This document shows, piece by piece, positions 19,301 to 25,814 of a DNA stretch of 64,000 nucleotides. This stretch comes from Roseovarius aestuarii (GTDB taxonomy: Bacteria; Pseudomonadota; Alphaproteobacteria; Rhodobacterales; Rhodobacteraceae): NCBI RefSeq assembly GCF_019966515.1, contig NZ_JAIMIB010000008.1, forward strand, positions 62,001-126,000, given 5' to 3'. The first letter of the stretch is position 1. Every line of letters starts with the position of its first letter. The notes under the pieces are model-generated. The model did no database searches. It had not been told where the DNA came from and saw only the letters and a program-made list of their open reading frames with translations. The translations under genes and the position numbers were made by a program.

Positions 19301-19929
19301 TCGACCACCGTGGTATCGCCGCGCCCGACCAGCTTGGCCAGGCGCGACACCTGGTGGCTGGTGGTGATCTGGGTAAAGCCGATCTCGGCCGCCATCCCGG
19401 CCACGCGGCGTTCGTGATCGGGGTTCAGGTAGGCGTGCAGCCCGGCAATGGCCACGGCGCGAATGCCCTTGTCGAAACCCGCCTGCAGCGTGGCGCGCGC
19501 GGCATCTTCGTCCAGCGGCTGCACCACCGCGCCCTCGGCATCCAGCCGTTCGTCGATTTCGGCGACGTCCTCATAAAGCAGATCGGGCCGTTTGATTTCC
19601 AGGTCGAAAAGCCGAGGCCGGGTCTGATAGCCGATCAGCAGCAGATCGCGAAACCCCTTGGTGATCAGCAACAGCACCCGCTCGCCCTTGCGCTCCAGCA
19701 AAGCGTTGGTTGCGACAGTCGTGCCCATCTTGACCGCGCGGATCGACGCATCGGGGAAGCTGCCGCCAACCCCCATCACCTCGCGAATGCCCTGCACGGC
19801 GGCATCGCGGTAGCGTTCGGGGTTTTCCGACAACAGCTTGTGGGTATGCACCACGCCATCCGGATCGAGTGCCACGATATCGGTGAATGTCCCGCCCCGG
19901 TCGATCCAGAATTCCCATTGCCCGCTCAT
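16348..19929 (-). CDS. 5-oxoprolinase / hydantoinase, fused A and B domains
   Basis: 1193 aa, near the length of single-chain 5-oxoprolinases. The ATG at 19929 was chosen because AAGGGGGGCGACG precedes it; an in-frame extension upstream to 20037 lacks family likeness. The HyuA half starts FWIDRGGTFTDIVA, with GFDMGGTSTDVSHY and AAGGGSI of the actin-like ATPase fold. The HyuB half, from about residue 700, includes NPYNGGTHLPDVTVITPVF and ends with GGHGLIRRL and GGGGWG. The family cleaves 5-oxoproline (ATP-dependent) or hydantoins; which one applies here is open. Confidence 0.9.
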   Translation of the reverse strand: MSGQWEFWIDRGGTFTDIVALDPDGVVHTHKLLSENPERYRDAAVQGIREVMGVGGSFPDASIRAVKMGTTVATNALLERKGERVLLLITKGFRDLLLIGYQTRPRLFDLEIKRPDLLYEDVAEIDERLDAEGAVVQPLDEDAARATLQAGFDKGIRAVAIAGLHAYLNPDHERRVAGMAAEIGFTQITTSHQVSRLAKLVGRGDTTVVDAYLSPILRRYVDQVASALDMGRACDALLFMQSSGGLTDATLFQGKDAILSGPAGGIVGMVKTGEAAGHDRLIGFDMGGTSTDVSHYAGDFERSFETEVAGVRMRAPMMDIHTVAAGGGSICKFEDGRFQVGPESAGADPGPACYRRGGPLAVTDCNVMLGKLNPDHFPHVFGPEGDQPLDVDVVREKFAALSRDVAAETGEEERSPEDMAEGFLRIAVDNMANAIKKISVQRGHDVTGYTLQCFGGAGGQHACLVADALGMTKVLIHPHAGVLSAYGMGLAEIRALREVQMDAPLDVVDQAERALDRIADEARAEVAGQGIENITILRRAHLRYDGSHQPLDVGFGAPDQMQADFEAAHKQRFGFHSPERAILFDMLSVEAIGQTGQAPSPALPSGDGQPVAHIAMHADGAWRDVPLYDRDGLDPAARISGPAVITEPTGTNVIEPGWAAHVDAMGNLILERATEKARDRAAGTQADPVLLEVFNNLFMSVADQMGATLANTSWSVNIKERYDFSCAIFDDQGDLVANAPHVPVHLGSMSDAVKTIMRLNPDAAPGDAYMLNSPYNGGTHLPDVTVITPVFVEGKAAFWLGSRGHHADIGGRTPGSAPPDSSHIDEEGVLIDNVKLVDRGTLLEAEAEALLGSCRYPCRNISQNMADLKAQVAANETGRQELLKVVDNYGIDVVTAYMGHVQDNAEESVRRVIDRLRDGQFTYPMDHGAVIEVKVTVDRAAREATIDFTGTSAQHSGNYNAPKSIAYAVVLYVFRTMVGAEIPLNQGCLTPLKVIVPDGSMLNPVYPAAVISGNTEVSQATCNALYGALGVIAGSQATMNNFVWGNDDFQNYETIAGGTGAGPGFQGCDAIQSHMTNTRMTDPEILEKRFPVRLEEFTVRPGSGGAGKWRGGHGLIRRLRFLAPVTVTTLSNHRIIPPFGGDGGAPGMVGRNWAELPDGEVREMPGNGEIDLPAGAAFGMETPGGGGWGKSDQ

Positions 19930-20048
19930 CGTCGCCCCCCTTGAATACGTCCCGCCACGTTTGGCACCGGATGCACGAATGTCAACGCCAGTGGATTGAT
20001 CTTGGCCCCCGATTTTGCGCATATGTGCGACAGCCAAAGGAGCACGCT

Positions 20049-20465
20049 ATGGATCTGCGCAAAATCACCGATGATTTCACCGTGTCGCCGCAGATTGAAG
20101 CGAGCGACATACCGGCCATCGTTGCGGCGGGCTTCCGCTCGATCCTGTGTAACCGGCCTGATGGGGAAGAGGTGACCCAGTGCTGTTTTGACGATGTATC
20201 CGAGGCTGCGGCAAATGCCGGTCTCGAGGTGCGGTCGGTCCCGATCACGTCAGGTGTAGTGACGCCTGATGATCTGAAGGCATTCAACGCAGCCCTCGAT
20301 GAAATGCCGCGCCCGGTGCTGGCCTATTGCCGGTCTGGTACGCGCTGCACCATGCTATGGACCATCGCGCAGTATGGTCAGGTTGAGCCGGAAGAAATCC
20401 TGACCCTGACTGGTCAGGCGGGCTATGACATGTCCGGAATCCTGCGCCAGCTGTCGCAAAGCTGA
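20049..20465 (+). CDS. TIGR01244/DUF442-family (rhodanese/phosphatase-like) protein
   Basis: 138 aa. The ATG at 20049 has AAAGGAG eight bases upstream. The domain begins DLRKITDDFTVSPQI and ends with the cysteine loop AYCRSGTRCTMLW. This loop is like that of dual-specificity phosphatases and rhodaneses, with Cys followed four residues later by Arg. Members are stand-alone or fused to sulfur-metabolism enzymes such as beta-lactamase-like persulfide dioxygenases. The reaction here is unknown. It is followed after 6 bp by the DgoK-like gene. Confidence 0.82.
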   Translation: MDLRKITDDFTVSPQIEASDIPAIVAAGFRSILCNRPDGEEVTQCCFDDVSEAAANAGLEVRSVPITSGVVTPDDLKAFNAALDEMPRPVLAYCRSGTRCTMLWTIAQYGQVEPEEILTLTGQAGYDMSGILRQLSQS

Positions 20466-20471
20466 TCCGGG

Positions 20472-21206
20472 GTGGAACCTCCCACGTGGATAGCCATTGG
20501 CCGCGATGGCAGCGGGGCCCGGGGCTTTTCCTTTGCTGGTGACACGCTCACAGGTGAGGCGCACGCCGCGAATGAGACACACCTGCTTGAGAAGCTTGGA
20601 GCTAACGGCGCACCCTTGATTCGCATAGGCGATGGCCCGGCCTCGATCGTACCATGTGCGGTGCTGCCCGAGGCCGGGCGCGGCCTGCCGGTCATCACCC
20701 AGACCCAGCCTGCGGATGTCATGGGCGGTTGGGCCCGGCTTTGGATCGCGGGTTATCTGGCGCGGTATCAGGATTGGGACGGGGTGCTTTGTGTCGCCGA
20801 TGGTGATATCAGCCATTGGGTGCATCTCAGCGCGGGCGAGGTCGTCAGCTTCGCCTCGTTTCTTACCTTACGGCTGATATCTTTCCTCGACGGCGCCGCC
20901 AGCCCCGACCCGCAGGCGATGGCCGACAGCCAGAGCCGTCCGGAACGTCTGGCACAGTATCTGCGTCAGGCCGAGGTGGCGGGCGATCGCCGGGCCCTGA
21001 CCGGACACCTGATCGGAGCCGAACTGGCGGCATCACGGGTGTATTGGCTGGGGCAACAGGTCGGGGTGATCGCGCCCGAGGGCGACGGATCACCCCACGC
21101 CAGCGCTCTTGCGGTCCAGAATGTGCCGCTGACGATCCATACACCAGAAGACCTGATCCCGGAGGGGCTGATTGCCCTAGGCCGCAAACTGGGCCTGGCC
21201 GGATAG
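20472..21206 (+). CDS. Divergent 2-keto-3-deoxygalactonokinase (DgoK)-like protein
   Basis: 244 aa against about 290-300 for DgoK. Alignment from memory supports the family: WIAIGRDGSGARGFSF corresponds to the N-terminal phosphate-1 block, GDISHWVHLSAGEVVSFASFL to the GTHCKW block, and LTGHLIGAELAAS to the LLIGAEVAS block. However, the DWGST-type phosphate motif reads GRDGSG and the GTH motif reads GDISH. The middle is also shorter. It is probably a member with lost or changed activity. It starts 6 bp after the DUF442 gene. No galactonate-pathway genes lie nearby. Confidence 0.6.
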   Translation: MEPPTWIAIGRDGSGARGFSFAGDTLTGEAHAANETHLLEKLGANGAPLIRIGDGPASIVPCAVLPEAGRGLPVITQTQPADVMGGWARLWIAGYLARYQDWDGVLCVADGDISHWVHLSAGEVVSFASFLTLRLISFLDGAASPDPQAMADSQSRPERLAQYLRQAEVAGDRRALTGHLIGAELAASRVYWLGQQVGVIAPEGDGSPHASALAVQNVPLTIHTPEDLIPEGLIALGRKLGLAG

Positions 21207-21213
21207 GAGCGTG

Positions 21214-22176
21214 TCAGCCTGCAGGAAAGCTGACCTCAAAGCCAGCGCCCGCCTGACAGGGGATCAGCCGGATTGAGCCACCCCGTGCCTGCAACATGGT
21301 CTGCACGATCGCCAGCCCCATGCCGGTGCCGCCGCCCTCGCGCCGCGTTGTGAAAAACGGATCGAAAATGCGCGACCGGTTGCCCGCTGCGATCCCCTTG
21401 CCATTGTCGCGCACCTGAAATCCAAGCGGCTGCGCCCGGATCTCCAGCCGGTCTGCGCCATGCGCCAGTGCGTTGGCTGAAAGATGTTCGAGGATCACCA
21501 GCAGCGCCGGTTTATCCATCGGCAGCACTACATCGCCCTCCAGTGTGACCGGCAATCTGACGCTCGGATCGATCTCGGGCAGCAATTCGGACAGTCGCGA
21601 CGGCCCCGGGCCCACCGGCTCGCGCGCCTTAGACAGCTTTCGCAATGCTTCAAGCTGTTCCTGCATTTGTGTCGTGGCAGTCAGGATCGTCCGGGTCAGG
21701 CGTTGGTGGTCTTCCGGCTCTATCTCTCCATCTAACAGTTCAGCCGCGCCCTTGATGCTGGTCAGGGGCGATTTCAGCTCGTGGGTCACGTGGTTGGAAA
21801 AGGCGCGCAACCCGGCCTCGCGGTTGTTAAGCGTCGCACCCATCTCAAGCACCGCCTGCCCAAGGGCGGTGATCTCGGGCGTGCCGAAATGCGGGGGCAG
21901 GGGGGTATCGTCGCGCCCTTCGCGCACCGCGTTGGCATGCGCCGTCAGCGCATAGACCGGGCGCAACACCAGCCGCCACAGCAAATACCCCAGGATTGCC
22001 GTGGCAATCACCGCCATCCAGAAGATCAGCCAGACGGTTTCCCCCCAGCCCAGAATATTGCCGGCCAGTTTGAAATAGCCGATCCCGACAAGCGGCAGGC
22101 ACAGGACAGCGGCCAGCGCGCCGCCAATGACCAGCGCCAGGGGCGGGCGCCATTTGCGTCTTATCGGTCCTGACAT
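21214..22176 (-). CDS. Sensor histidine kinase, CreC/BaeS-like
   Basis: 320 aa from the ATG at 22176, which overlaps the regulator gene by 16 bp; an in-frame ATG at 22227 is further upstream. Two membrane segments in the first 80 residues are separated by a very short loop. HAMP-like sequence follows, then the HisKA box FSNHVTHELKSPLTSIKG with His132. ATPase motifs are LSANALAHG, DNGKGI and GGTGMGLAIV. With almost no periplasmic domain it probably senses within the membrane or through a partner. Confidence 0.88.
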   Translation of the reverse strand: MSGPIRRKWRPPLALVIGGALAAVLCLPLVGIGYFKLAGNILGWGETVWLIFWMAVIATAILGYLLWRLVLRPVYALTAHANAVREGRDDTPLPPHFGTPEITALGQAVLEMGATLNNREAGLRAFSNHVTHELKSPLTSIKGAAELLDGEIEPEDHQRLTRTILTATTQMQEQLEALRKLSKAREPVGPGPSRLSELLPEIDPSVRLPVTLEGDVVLPMDKPALLVILEHLSANALAHGADRLEIRAQPLGFQVRDNGKGIAAGNRSRIFDPFFTTRREGGGTGMGLAIVQTMLQARGGSIRLIPCQAGAGFEVSFPAG

Positions 22177-22850
22177 GGACCCATCCTTATGCCGACCCCG
22201 TGCACGGTTTCGATGGCACCGTCGCACCCTGCCTGCGTCAGCTTGGCCCGCAGGTTGCGCAGGTGGCTGTCCAGCGTCCGGTCCGAGACATGGATCGACG
22301 GGCCATAGACCGCATCCACAAGCTGCGCCTTGGTGGCGACGTGATCGGGGCGCGCCATCAGATGGCTCAGCAGGGCCATTTCCCGGCTTGTCAGGGTCAC
22401 CTGCTGCCCGGCGACCGTGCAGTGGTGACGCTCCGGGTCGAGCCGCAGCACGCCCCTGCTAAACGGCTGCGCGCCGTTGGCGGCACCCGGCGTTGCGCGT
22501 TTCAGGATTGCGCGGATGCGCGCAATCAACTCGCGCGGGGAAAACGGTTTGGTAACGTAGTCATCGCCGCCCAGTTCCAGCCCCAGCACGCGGTCGATCT
22601 CATCGTCGCGGGCGGTGAGAAAGAGGATTGGTGTCTCATGCTCGGCCCTGAGTTCCCGGCACAGCGCCAGCCCGTCCATCTCGGGCAGGCCGATATCGAG
22701 CACGATCAGATCGGCCTTGCCGCGTCTGGCCTTGGCCAGCCCTTCGGCTCCGTCGCCGGCCTCGCTCACTTCATAACCCACCTGTTTCAACGCGATGCGC
22801 AGCACATCGCGGATCTGCGGATCGTCGTCGATGATCAGAATATGTGTCAT
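22161..22850 (-). CDS. OmpR-family response regulator, CreB-like
   Basis: 229 aa. The receiver has Asp8-10, phospho-acceptor Asp52 in LIVLDIGLPEMDG and Lys in VTKPFSPREL. The winged-helix part shows VSDRTLDSHLRNLRAKL. Pairing with the overlapping kinase gene is clear. A small ORF ends 2 bp upstream of its start. The regulon is unknown. Confidence 0.92.
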   Translation of the reverse strand: MTHILIIDDDPQIRDVLRIALKQVGYEVSEAGDGAEGLAKARRGKADLIVLDIGLPEMDGLALCRELRAEHETPILFLTARDDEIDRVLGLELGGDDYVTKPFSPRELIARIRAILKRATPGAANGAQPFSRGVLRLDPERHHCTVAGQQVTLTSREMALLSHLMARPDHVATKAQLVDAVYGPSIHVSDRTLDSHLRNLRAKLTQAGCDGAIETVHGVGIRMGPCQDR

Positions 22851-22852
22851 GG

Positions 22853-23164
22853 TCAGAGCGGCGTGCCTTGCTGCGGTAATGGTGCAAGGCTACGAAAAGC
22901 ACCGGCTGCGTGAAAGTGCAAAAAATCTTCGTCCGCGCAGGAGACCTCGCTGGTGGCGGGATGCATCTCGGTTGCGTCTGACAGGCCCGGTACCTGTGCA
23001 ATGGCGATAAGGCCTGCCAGCACCAACGCATGCAAGGCATAGCGCCGGGGCGTTGGCACAGCCTGCAACCGATCTGGCGTCGGGCCCGCGAATGTGATCG
23101 GGTCCAGCCACCAGCCATCCTGTCGAAGGCATCGTGGCACACCACGTCGAATACAGGTTTTCAT
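22853..23164 (-). CDS. Small hypothetical protein with one hydrophobic segment, upstream of the CreB-like gene
   Basis: 103 aa. The ATG at 23164 follows an SD-like GAGGACC, and the stop lies 2 bp before the regulator start, a spacing typical of coupled genes. One hydrophobic segment (YALHALVLAGLIAIAQV) lies near residues 43-59, followed by a short polar tail with a single Cys. I recognise no family. Two overlapping ORFs in other frames on the same strand make this call tentative. It could be a small membrane or periplasmic partner of the two-component system. Confidence 0.4.
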   Translation of the reverse strand: MKTCIRRGVPRCLRQDGWWLDPITFAGPTPDRLQAVPTPRRYALHALVLAGLIAIAQVPGLSDATEMHPATSEVSCADEDFLHFHAAGAFRSLAPLPQQGTPL

Positions 23165-23301
23165 CGTTTTGGTCCTCGTTCTTGCCTCTCCGTTTGGACA
23201 AGAACTAAAGGGCCAGCGTGCAGTGAAGGCCGGGTATTTGTGCAGTTTTTGCGCAGATTACACGGTGGTGGGCATTCCAGCCCGAAGTCTTGATTGCGGC
23301 C

Positions 23302-24375
23302 TTACACGATCCCACCCCGGATCAGCCTGTCGGCAAGCGCTGCATAAGCCTGAGCCATTGGGCCGTCACCCATGGCAATCGGTGTGCCGCTGTCTCCGGC
23401 AAGGCGCGTGTCCAGATCAATCGGCAGAGCACCGAGGAAGGGCAGGCCCAGCCGCTCGGCCTCGACCGCGACGCCGCCATGCCCGAAAATATGCGCTTCA
23501 TGCCCGCAGTTGGGGCAGTGAAAGGTCGACATGTTTTCGATCAGCCCCAGCACCGGTGTCTTCAGCGTGTTGAACATGTCTATTGCCTTGCGGGCGTCCA
23601 ATAGCGCCACGTCCTGCGGGGTCGAGACAATGATCGCACCCGAGGGTTCGGCTTTCTGGCAGAGCGTCAGTTGCACATCGCCGGTGCCCGGGGGCAGGTC
23701 GACGATCAGCACGTCCAGTTCGCCCCAGTTCACCTGAGAAATCATCTGCTGCAGCGCGCCCATCAGCATCGGGCCGCGCCAGACCACCGCCTTGTCCGGG
23801 TCAAGCATCAGCCCGATCGACATCATGGTGACGCCGTGCGCGCGGAGCGGCTCGATAATCTTGCCATCCGGGCTGGCCGGGCGCTGGCTGACCCCCATCA
23901 TCCGGGGCTGTGACGGCCCGTAGATATCCGCGTCCAGCAATCCCACGCGCTGCCCGGCCCGCGCCAAAGCCACCGCAAGATTGGACGATACGGTGGATTT
24001 GCCGACGCCGCCCTTGCCCGAGGCCACCGCCAGAATGGTTTTCACGCTGGCCGGTTTCAGCGGCGTTGACTGCGGTTTGGGATGGCCGCCGATCTTGAGG
24101 CTGGGCGGTTCGGCGGGTTTGGCGGCGGGGCTATGTGCCGTCAGCGCGACCGAGACCTGCCCGACCCCCTCCAGTGCCGCCACGGCACGTTCTGCGGCGG
24201 CGCGCAGCGGCTCCATCTGCCGGGCGACCTCGGGGTTCGAGGCCTCGATCACGAAGCGCACCCTGTCGCCTTCAATGCTGAGCGCACGGATCATATCGCG
24301 TGACATCAGGTTGCCGCCGTCGGGCAGTTGCAGCTCTGCCAGCCGGGCTTCAATATCGCTTTTCGAAACTGTCAT
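23302..24375 (-). CDS. mrp: Mrp/ApbC-family Fe-S cluster carrier ATPase
   Basis: 357 aa. The N-terminal 100 residues form a MIP18/DUF59-like domain. The deviant Walker A is [18 protein letters not shown], with [12 protein letters not shown] as switch I. The two-cysteine motif [10 protein letters not shown] near residue 285 is where a bridging [4Fe-4S] cluster binds in the family. It loads clusters onto apo-proteins in the cytoplasm. It is monocistronic, transcribed leftward, away from the DUF1127 gene. Confidence 0.94.
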   Translation of the reverse strand: MTVSKSDIEARLAELQLPDGGNLMSRDMIRALSIEGDRVRFVIEASNPEVARQMEPLRAAAERAVAALEGVGQVSVALTAHSPAAKPAEPPSLKIGGHPKPQSTPLKPASVKTILAVASGKGGVGKSTVSSNLAVALARAGQRVGLLDADIYGPSQPRMMGVSQRPASPDGKIIEPLRAHGVTMMSIGLMLDPDKAVVWRGPMLMGALQQMISQVNWGELDVLIVDLPPGTGDVQLTLCQKAEPSGAIIVSTPQDVALLDARKAIDMFNTLKTPVLGLIENMSTFHCPNCGHEAHIFGHGGVAVEAERLGLPFLGALPIDLDTRLAGDSGTPIAMGDGPMAQAYAALADRLIRGGIV

Positions 24376-24496
24376 CTTTCGCCTCCGTCACACCTTTCGC
24401 CATAGGTCATGGTTTTTCTACAAAGGACAAGGGGCTGCGCGGAGTTAACTATAAAACCTATTTAAAATATGATGTTAGGTCAATCTCACCCATGCA

Positions 24497-24515
24497 AATG
24501 CTGCATAGCAGCATT
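24497..24515. promoter_or_regulatory. Perfect inverted repeat, PhaR-type operator candidate
   Basis: AATGCTGC-ATA-GCAGCATT is a perfect 8-bp inverted repeat with a 3-bp centre. Its core CTGC-N3-GCAG fits the published form of the site for PhaR, the polyhydroxybutyrate-responsive repressor of alphaproteobacteria such as Paracoccus. It sits about 109 bp before the DUF1127 start codon and 120 bp from the divergent mrp start. Assignment to PhaR is inference. Confidence 0.55.
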
Positions 24516-24529
24516 GTTTGACTCGGGGG

Positions 24530-24557
24530 TTGTGCACCTGCAGCATCGGCGTATCTA
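24530..24557 (+). promoter_or_regulatory. Weak candidate promoter for the DUF1127/sRNA unit
   Basis: TTGTGC (24530-24535), 16 bp, then TATCTA (24552-24557), placed between the inverted repeat and the gene. In Rhodobacter the homologous unit is driven by RpoH-type sigma factors; a clear RpoH-type promoter was not recognised here. Confidence 0.25.
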
Positions 24558-24623
24558 TACCCCAACAGCGCGCGGCAAGCCAATTGGATGCCGTGTCACC
24601 AACCAGACGCAAGGAGCCGAAAG

Positions 24624-24845
24624 ATGGCATTTGCAACCGATACCCGCACCGCCACCGGCGGACTGAAAATTGAACTGAGCGCCGCGATCTACCGGCTGAT
24701 GGCCCGTGTCACGGATTATCGCAGCTACCGTCGCACCGTGTCGGCGCTTTCGGATTTAGGCAGCCGCGAGTTGGCCGATCTGGGCTTAAGCCGCGCGTCG
24801 ATCCATTCCACAGCCTATTCGGCCGTGTACGGCACCCGCGCCTGA
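24624..24845 (+). CDS. DUF1127 small basic protein (CcaF1-like)
   Basis: 73 aa. The ATG at 24624 has AAGGAG upstream. The C-terminal half is the DUF1127 helix-turn-helix-like block: YRSYRRTVSALSDLGSRELADLGLSRASI. Small arginine-rich DUF1127 proteins affect RNA turnover in Agrobacterium and Rhodobacter; in Rhodobacter sphaeroides the one called CcaF1 (RSP_6037) precedes the CcsR small RNAs (family knowledge). The same arrangement is seen here, as CCTCC-loop hairpins follow within 75 bp. It is therefore the likely mRNA from which the sRNAs are processed. Confidence 0.88.
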   Translation: MAFATDTRTATGGLKIELSAAIYRLMARVTDYRSYRRTVSALSDLGSRELADLGLSRASIHSTAYSAVYGTRA

Positions 24846-24869
24846 GGCAAACCTAGCTGATGCGATACC

Positions 24870-24896
24870 CGCGAGACAAACCTACGGGTTCTCGCG
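24870..24896 (+). other. Hairpin between DUF1127 gene and sRNA array
   Basis: CGCGAGA (24870-24876) pairs with TCTCGCG (24890-24896) over a 13-nt loop. It lies 24 bp after the DUF1127 stop codon and has no T-run, so it is more likely an RNA-processing or stability hairpin than a terminator. Confidence 0.5.
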
Positions 24897-24916
24897 CCAC
24901 GGGTCACATAGCATCG

Positions 24917-24947
24917 GATGCCCTATCTTCTCCTCCCTGGGGGCATC
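24917..24947 (+). ncRNA. CcsR/cuckoo-type small RNA hairpin 1
   Basis: GATGCCC (24917-24923) pairs with GGGCATC (24941-24947). The 17-nt loop contains CTTCTCCTCCC, the anti-Shine-Dalgarno-like motif that defines the CcsR/cuckoo small RNAs of Rhodobacter and relatives. The position downstream of a DUF1127 gene matches that family. The exact ends of the mature RNA are not visible. Confidence 0.75.
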
Positions 24948-24956
24948 TGGCAGCGG

Positions 24957-24989
24957 CGGCGGCACCTTCTCCTCCCTTGGGTGCCGCCG
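24957..24989 (+). ncRNA. CcsR/cuckoo-type small RNA hairpin 2
   Basis: A perfect 10-bp stem is formed by CGGCGGCACC (24957-24966) and GGTGCCGCCG (24980-24989). The 13-nt loop has TTCTCCTCCCTT. It carries the same loop motif as hairpin 1 but an unrelated stem, which is the expected pattern when the loop is the functional part. Confidence 0.78.
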
Positions 24990-25012
24990 TCGACAATATC
25001 ACTGATAAGATG

Positions 25013-25064
25013 CCGGGCTTGAGGCCCGGATGAAAGCACGAATGGTCGCGCCCTTCCTGCGATC
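25013..25064 (+). ncRNA. Further hairpins, including a degenerate CcsR-like loop
   Basis: CCGGGC-TTGAG-GCCCGG (25013-25029) forms a tight hairpin. It is followed by GGTCGC / GCGATC (25044-25064, one G-T pair) closing a loop that reads GCCCTTCCT. This second loop is pyrimidine-rich like the two canonical ones but lacks CTCCTCCC, so it may be a decayed third copy. Confidence 0.4.
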
Positions 25065-25071
25065 AGACGTA

Positions 25072-25132
25072 GACAGGACGGTGGCACCTATCCCGACCCC
25101 CCTCGGGCGCCGCCGTCCTGTCGTTTTCTTCT
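25072..25132 (+). terminator. Rho-independent terminator of the DUF1127/sRNA unit
   Basis: A 14-bp stem (25072-25085 with 25109-25122, one G-T pair) has an inner CCCGA/TCGGG hairpin and a trailing GTTTTCTTCTCTC. It lies between the sRNA array and the convergent 87-aa gene, whose stop is at 25154. Confidence 0.8.
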
Positions 25133-25153
25133 CTCACGCGAGTTATCCGCTAA

Positions 25154-25417
25154 CTAGTGCACCGGACGCGAGCGGCGGCGTACGGGCTGGGACATGCACC
25201 GCGTGGCATTGCGCAGATAGTCCACAAAGACCAATGCCGCGTCACTGCGAGCGCTCAACGCCTCGGGGCTGGTCAGCGCTGCGCGGGCGGCTTCGGGCGT
25301 GCCACCGCCCCGGGCGCAAAACGCCCATTCCAGAAACCCCATGCGGGCGGCTTGTGCCGCATCTGCGCCGGTCAGGTCGACGCTCTCCAACCCGTTCAGA
25401 ATATGGCTTACGGTCAT
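25154..25417 (-). CDS. 87-aa protein of unknown function under cobalamin riboswitch control
   Basis: 87 aa from the ATG at 25417, preceded by GGGGAGAAGAAGAAC. The sequence begins MTVSHILNGLESV and is rich in Ala and acidic residues. Cys occurs in EWAFCARGG and ATRCMS, and the C-terminal tail is basic (PVRRRSRPVH). No signal peptide or membrane segment is evident, and I recognise no family. It is the only gene after a well-formed B12 riboswitch and has no operon partner, as the sRNA terminator lies just beyond its stop. A link to cobalamin or cobalt use is inferred from regulation alone. An in-frame extension to 25723 reads through the riboswitch and is not coding. Confidence 0.7.
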   Translation of the reverse strand: MTVSHILNGLESVDLTGADAAQAARMGFLEWAFCARGGGTPEAARAALTSPEALSARSDAALVFVDYLRNATRCMSQPVRRRSRPVH

Positions 25418-25560
25418 GTTCTTCTTCTCCCCGGCCACACCCCGGGCCGGATGGGGCGGAAGGAGACGGGGGGATTGCAGGCGTCCTGGGCCGTGGCAAC
25501 CGTCCCCACCGCCCACCGCGGTTTGACGTTTCTCCAAGGCTGGTTTCCGGACTTGGCGGG
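25418..25560 (-). promoter_or_regulatory. Expression platform between B12 aptamer and 87-aa ORF
   Basis: Just before the start codon, CCGGCC and GGCCGG can pair over an 8-nt loop, and the right arm runs into the GGGGAG Shine-Dalgarno of the ORF. Masking of this site would give translational control. No T-tract suited to a transcription terminator was seen. Confidence 0.5.
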
Positions 25561-25729
25561 TTTTTTGGATGCAGCGCCTTCCCAGGCTATCACGGCCCAG
25601 TGGTCTCTTGCGGCATCCCCCATCCTTACCGTTGCGGGGGCAGCGCCGGAATTGCACCGGCTTCCCAATTCTCCGCTCTGACAAGCGGCACCTCGGAATT
25701 TGACCTTGTCCGAAGAAGACCAACCTCGC
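25561..25729 (-). promoter_or_regulatory. Cobalamin riboswitch aptamer
   Basis: Read on the minus strand the element shows CCGGTGCAATTCCGGCGCTG, CCCCCGCAACGGTAAG and the B12-box variant GAGACCACTGGGCC, with GATAGCCTGGGAAGGC following. These blocks, in this order and spacing, define the cobalamin (adenosyl- or other corrinoid) riboswitch. Boundaries are approximate. It precedes a single small ORF. Confidence 0.9.
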
Positions 25730-25735
25730 AAGCGA

Positions 25736-25763
25736 AATTTAGGCGGGGGTGGTGAGGGTGTAA
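25736..25763 (-). promoter_or_regulatory. Candidate promoter of the riboswitch transcript
   Basis: On the minus strand TTACAC (25763-25758), 16 bp, then TAAATT (25741-25736). This would start the RNA a few bases before the aptamer. It rests on sequence resemblance to sigma-70 elements only. Confidence 0.45.
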
Positions 25764-25814
25764 GACATGCTGTGCCCGGTGCCGCCCGTTAGCGCCGAGG
25801 GCTGGACGATGGCG

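Noticed and set aside
25154..25723. 189-aa ORF extending the 87-aa gene upstream on the minus strand
   Set aside because: The extra 102 residues are the translation of the cobalamin riboswitch and its leader; the RBS-supported start is at 25417.
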